Positions 5,503 to 6,018 of a stretch of 6,018 nt of DNA are shown here, piece by piece; positions within the stretch are counted from its first letter, which is position 1, and each line of letters opens with the position of its first letter. A program made the translations under genes and the position numbers. The stretch comes from Pedosphaera sp. (lineage in GTDB: Bacteria > Verrucomicrobiota > Verrucomicrobiae > Limisphaerales > Pedosphaeraceae). Where the stretch lies: contig JAQGPB010000406.1 in the NCBI GenBank assembly GCA_028293265.1, positions 1 to 6,018 of the forward strand, in the 5' to 3' direction. The notes under the pieces were generated by a model. That model had not been told where the DNA came from and ran no database searches. It saw nothing but the letters and a program-made list of their open reading frames with translations.

Positions 5503-6018
5503 GTGAGCACCAACGAAGTTGCCGTCATTAAAACCACCGCGGGCGAAATGGTCGTCGAATTCTGGCCCGATGTCGCGCCCAAGACTGTCGAGAATTTCAA
5601 GACCTTGGCAAACCAGGGCTTTTACGATGGGACGGCGTTCCATCGCATCGTGAAAGGTTTCATGATCCAGGGCGGCGATCCCTTGACGAAAGATGCGGAC
5701 AAGGAATCGCAATGGGGCACGGGCGGTCCCGGCCATCGCGTGAAGGCCGAGTTCAACGAAAAGCCCCACGTGCGCGGCGTGTTGTCCATGGCGCGTTCGC
5801 AGAATCCTGATTCGGCGGGCAGCCAATTTTTCGTCTGCCTGGGCGATGCCCGTTTCCTCGACCGCCAATACACAGCTTTCGGCAAATTGATCAAGGGCGA
5901 CGATGTCCTCGGCAAGATTGGCGAAACCCCCACGACCAACAGCAACGGCGGTGAGAAGAGCAAACCCTTGAGCCGCGTCGGCGTGGAGAGCGTGAAGATT
6001 GTGCCGGCCGATTCGGTG
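5503..6018 (+). CDS. Cytosolic cyclophilin-type peptidyl-prolyl isomerase, 3' end cut
   Basis: A paralogue of the preceding gene without signal peptide, so presumably cytoplasmic. A GTG at 5503 gives V/M-S-T-N-E-V-A-V-I-K-T-T-A-G-E; the body aligns with the first isomerase from its residue 39. 172 codons are open to the window end, stopping at K-I-V-P-A-D-S-V; the sister protein ends K-I-V-P-A-D-S-I-K, so only one or a few residues are missing. Catalytic residues are kept: Arg48 in FHRIVKGFMIQGGDP, Gln56, Gln108 in SQFFVCL. The Trp121 site falls in R-F-L-D-R-Q-Y-T-A-F-G, with Phe118 in place of Trp. The 23-base spacing suggests cotranscription with the exported copy. No Shine-Dalgarno is evident before the GTG. 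Confidence 0.9.
   Translation, partial: MSTNEVAVIKTTAGEMVVEFWPDVAPKTVENFKTLANQGFYDGTAFHRIVKGFMIQGGDPLTKDADKESQWGTGGPGHRVKAEFNEKPHVRGVLSMARSQNPDSAGSQFFVCLGDARFLDRQYTAFGKLIKGDDVLGKIGETPTTNSNGGEKSKPLSRVGVESVKIVPADSV

Overview
The window looks like a chromosomal segment of a Gram-negative bacterium, most likely of the PVC group (Verrucomicrobiota-like). This rests on an LPS heptosyltransferase (so an outer membrane), an N-terminally extended serine acetyltransferase of the Bacteroidetes/Verrucomicrobia style, few Shine-Dalgarno sequences, and intergenic gaps full of GC-rich hairpin and short tandem repeats of a kind I associate with those genomes. The taxonomic call is inference; no rRNA or marker gene is present.

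Layout, left to right. Positions 1-846 (+) are the 3' part of an ADP-heptose:LPS heptosyltransferase (WaaF type). A gap with a perfect GC hairpin follows. At 1029-1253 (+) is a small AF2212/DUF104-like antitoxin-type protein with no recognisable toxin beside it; a 41-codon hydrophobic ORF overlaps its stop. At 1408-2328 (+) is serine O-acetyltransferase (cysE), ending in the tail D-F-Q-I expected to dock into cysteine synthase. A repeat-rich gap (about 2410-2563) separates it from a convergent minus-strand cluster. In transcription order the cluster is a PfkB-family sugar/nucleoside kinase (4206-3307), a small four-cysteine zinc-ribbon protein (3234-2983) and a small membrane protein (from 2918) that appears to be frameshifted. 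A 640-base gap (4207-4846) holds several repeats. Two tandem cyclophilin-type peptidyl-prolyl isomerases close the window: an exported one (4847-5479) and a cytosolic-looking one (5503 onward, cut by the window edge).

The genes do not form one pathway. They cover envelope biogenesis (heptosyltransferase), cysteine synthesis (cysE), salvage or sugar phosphorylation (kinase) and protein folding (isomerases). The most informative genome-evolution signals are: an exact 22-bp copy of the kinase gene's 3' end beyond the zinc-ribbon gene, suggesting duplication or insertion; the probable -1 frameshift in the membrane protein; the exported/cytosolic cyclophilin pair; and three hairpins with a shared TCC loop core but different, self-complementary arms. 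I did not find a convincing new defence or mobile system here.
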